Origin: Geothrix oryzisoli | GTDB taxonomy: Bacteria > Acidobacteriota > Holophagae > Holophagales > Holophagaceae | Length of the DNA: 64,000 nucleotides | Reading direction: 5' to 3' | Assembly: GCF_022808865.1 (NCBI RefSeq) | Contig: NZ_JAKZLB010000001.1 | Span: 310,001 to 374,000 of the forward strand | In this document: positions 62,698 to 64,000 of the stretch, in pieces | How positions within the stretch are numbered: position 1 is the stretch's first letter | Layout: the number at the start of each line of letters is the position of its first letter | The notes under the pieces: model-generated | Database searches by the model: none | Told to the model about the DNA's origin: nothing | What the model saw: only the letters and a program-made list of their open reading frames with translations | Made by a program: the position numbers and the translations under genes

Positions 62698-62748
62698 CTG
62701 GTGACCGGGGGTGAACGCCTCGGCGACTGGTTGTGACATCGGTGTAAC
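62698..62748 (-). promoter_or_regulatory. Candidate Pho box array upstream of pstS
   Basis: Read on the minus strand, GTTACAC (62748-62742) and GTCACAA (62737-62731) are 11 bases apart. The phase continues at 62726 (TCGCCGA, weak), 62715 (TTCACCC) and 62704 (TCACCAG). The 7-base unit plus 4-base spacer is the known Pho box layout. The -10 region is not clear. Binding by the phoB product is inferred. Confidence 0.55.
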
Positions 62749-62790
62749 TTCGGCCAACCCTGACGCCCAGGGCCCCAGGGCGCTCTTTGC

Positions 62791-62819
62791 TTGCCCCTCC
62801 GGAAATAAGTGGGTTTAAT
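62791..62819 (+). promoter_or_regulatory. Possible promoter of the RNase E/G gene
   Basis: TTGCCC (62791-62796) and TTTAAT (62814-62819) are 17 bases apart in AT-rich DNA. A start near 62826 would give an untranslated leader close to 195 bases, as in rne genes that control themselves through their leader. The match is only moderate. Confidence 0.4.
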
Positions 62820-63021
62820 GATTGAAGATCCTGTGGGCAGATCGAGGCATCGCCCTTTGCCCCCCAGGGATCGCGACCATCCCTTTTTTCCATCCCGGGT
62901 GGCCGAAGCCAGGGCAGGGCCCCCTTCGGTTTCCCGACCTCCCATCCCGATATCCATCCCCATGCAAGGCCGCCGCGCACGCCCTGCGCCAGCCGCAGCC
63001 TGGGAACCCACAGGAGAATCC

Positions 63022-64000
63022 TTGAACCCCAAGAAAATCATGATGATCAATGCCACGGACCCGGAAGAGATCCGCGTGGCCACCCTGATCGACGGTGTGC
63101 TGTTCGATTACGACGTGGAATTCCTCCACAACGAGAAGATCAAGGGCAACCTCTACAAGGCCAAGGTCATGCGGGTGGACACCAGCCTGCAGGCCGCCTT
63201 CGTGCATTTCGGCGGCCAGAAGAACGGCTTCCTGCCGCTCGGTGAGCTGCCCCGGGACATGAGCGAAGGCCGCCGGGGCCGCATCCAGGAGATCCTCCAG
63301 CGGGACCAGGAGATCCTCGTCCAGGCCGTGCGCGAGGAACTGGGCTCCAAGGGCGCCATGATGACCGGCCAGATCAGTCTGGCGGGCCGCTACCTGGTGA
63401 TCACTCCCGGCAACCCCGTGAACGGCATCAGCCGCAAGATCGAGGGCACGGATGAGCGCCGCCACTTCAAGCAGCTCGTCGACACCCTTGAGATCCCCGA
63501 GGACATTGGCGTGATCGTCCGCACCGCCAGCCTCGGCGTCACCAAGGAGGACTTCCAGCGCGACCTGGAGTACCTGCTGGATACCTACAAGGAAGTGTTG
63601 AACCGCTACAAGCACCGGCAGGGCCCGGGCCTCGTCTGGCAAGAGGATGACGTCGTCACCCGCACCCTGCGCGACACGTTCAGCGCCGATGTGGAGGAAG
63701 TGCAGATCGACGACCTGGACACCTTCCACGCCGCCCAGTCCTTCTTCAAGCGCACCATGCCCCAGCACCTGGACGTGCTGAAGCACTACACCGGCAAGAA
63801 GCCCCTTTTCTCCCGCTTCCAGCTGGAGGAGCAGATCGACCGCATCTACGGCCGCAAGGTGCCGCTGCCCAGCGGCGGCGCCCTGGCGCTGGATCAGACC
63901 GAGGCCCTGGTGGCCATTGACGTGAACAGCGGCAAGACCTCCGGCGACGGCGTGGAGGACATGGCCTTCAAGACGAACATGGAGGCGGCCGAGGAAGTGG
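63022..64000 (+). CDS. Ribonuclease E/G family endoribonuclease, 3' end cut by window edge
   Basis: Endoribonuclease for rRNA maturation and mRNA decay. TTG at 63022 is chosen because AGGAG lies five bases upstream; ATGs at 63040 and 63043 are alternatives. Visible residues 1-326 include the S1 domain (FLHNEKIKGNLYKAKVMRVD, AAFVHFGGQKNGFLP), the GAMMTGQISLAGRYLV region and the catalytic metal site VAIDVNSGK with Asp300. The zinc-link and remaining domain lie beyond the window. Whether it is RNase E or G cannot be told. Confidence 0.92.
   Translation, partial: MNPKKIMMINATDPEEIRVATLIDGVLFDYDVEFLHNEKIKGNLYKAKVMRVDTSLQAAFVHFGGQKNGFLPLGELPRDMSEGRRGRIQEILQRDQEILVQAVREELGSKGAMMTGQISLAGRYLVITPGNPVNGISRKIEGTDERRHFKQLVDTLEIPEDIGVIVRTASLGVTKEDFQRDLEYLLDTYKEVLNRYKHRQGPGLVWQEDDVVTRTLRDTFSADVEEVQIDDLDTFHAAQSFFKRTMPQHLDVLKHYTGKKPLFSRFQLEEQIDRIYGRKVPLPSGGALALDQTEALVAIDVNSGKTSGDGVEDMAFKTNMEAAEEV

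Larger units (their letters stand above)
62671..63021. other. 351-base divergent intergenic region between pstS and the RNase E/G gene
   Basis: This is the longest gene-free stretch in the window. The first 80 bases hold the Pho box candidates. The middle carries an AT-rich promoter-like stretch (62791-62819). The rest (62820-63011) would be a long leader of the RNase gene, rich in CCC and CAT triplets. No ORF with coding character was seen. Confidence 0.6.

Noticed and set aside
1-64000. tRNA genes, rRNA genes and CRISPR arrays
   Set aside because: All intergenic gaps were read. None shows a cloverleaf with a TTCRANNC-type loop, rRNA-like sequence or regularly spaced repeats.

Overview
The window is a compact, high-GC bacterial chromosome segment. 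Genes cover almost all of it, many start with GTG, and many overlap by 1-11 bases. No rRNA, tRNA, CRISPR array, prophage or complete insertion sequence was seen. Bacillithiol genes (bshB1, bshC), glutaryl-CoA dehydrogenase, a malic enzyme-phosphotransacetylase fusion, DUF1844 and DUF4388 proteins and a PhoR/PhoB-PstSCAB system suggest an Acidobacteriota member, perhaps Holophagaceae (Geothrix-like). That placement is inferred from gene content and not proven.

Layout. 1-3780: bacillithiol synthesis (minus strand), a hypothetical gene and an MgtC/DUF4010 membrane protein. 4119-10549: a plus-strand run with aldehyde dehydrogenase, pta, purN, nnr, tsaE and rmuC. 10604-16975: HNH endonuclease, pabB, pepA with a strong terminator, an HU-type protein, a CsgG-like protein, then a minus-strand hydrolase, ferredoxin and lipoprotein. 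17105-21599: cyclophilin, tag, metG, two small genes and xth, closed by a 20-bp-stem bidirectional terminator. 21665-26812: a TPR protein, then DUF1844, a TPR/zinc-ribbon membrane protein, a DUF4388 protein and tdk. 26980-35923: gcdH, patatin, Usp, two pirins behind a near-consensus promoter, rarA, an AlaX-type editing protein, a hydrolase and cysteine desulfurase. 36060-46707: a repeat protein that looks like a beta-propeller, hydrolase, maeB, SirB1, a large PDZ/membrane/SpoIIE phosphatase, an SDR and queE. 46711-52183: a six-gene minus-strand run (GNAT, PlsC-like acyltransferase, ureohydrolase, hypothetical, Gcr-like protein, DUF2911).

52376-62670 is a phosphate region. It holds pit with its DUF47 partner, phoR, and the operon pstS-pstC-pstA-pstB-phoU-phoB. 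Candidate Pho boxes (7-bp repeats every 11 bp) lie before pstS and between phoR and the DUF47-pit pair. Two features interrupt it. One is a two-gene cassette of apparently lower GC (NodB-type deacetylase plus formyltransferase) between phoR and phoB. The other is a 269-bp element with 31-bp imperfect terminal inverted repeats wedged between pstA and pstB. The window ends inside an RNase E/G gene.

The most unusual items are the inverted-repeat element in the pst operon, the deacetylase-formyltransferase cassette, the Pho-box-like arrays and the GNAT/acyltransferase/ureohydrolase gene set. No single complete new defence or biosynthetic system could be demonstrated from sequence alone.
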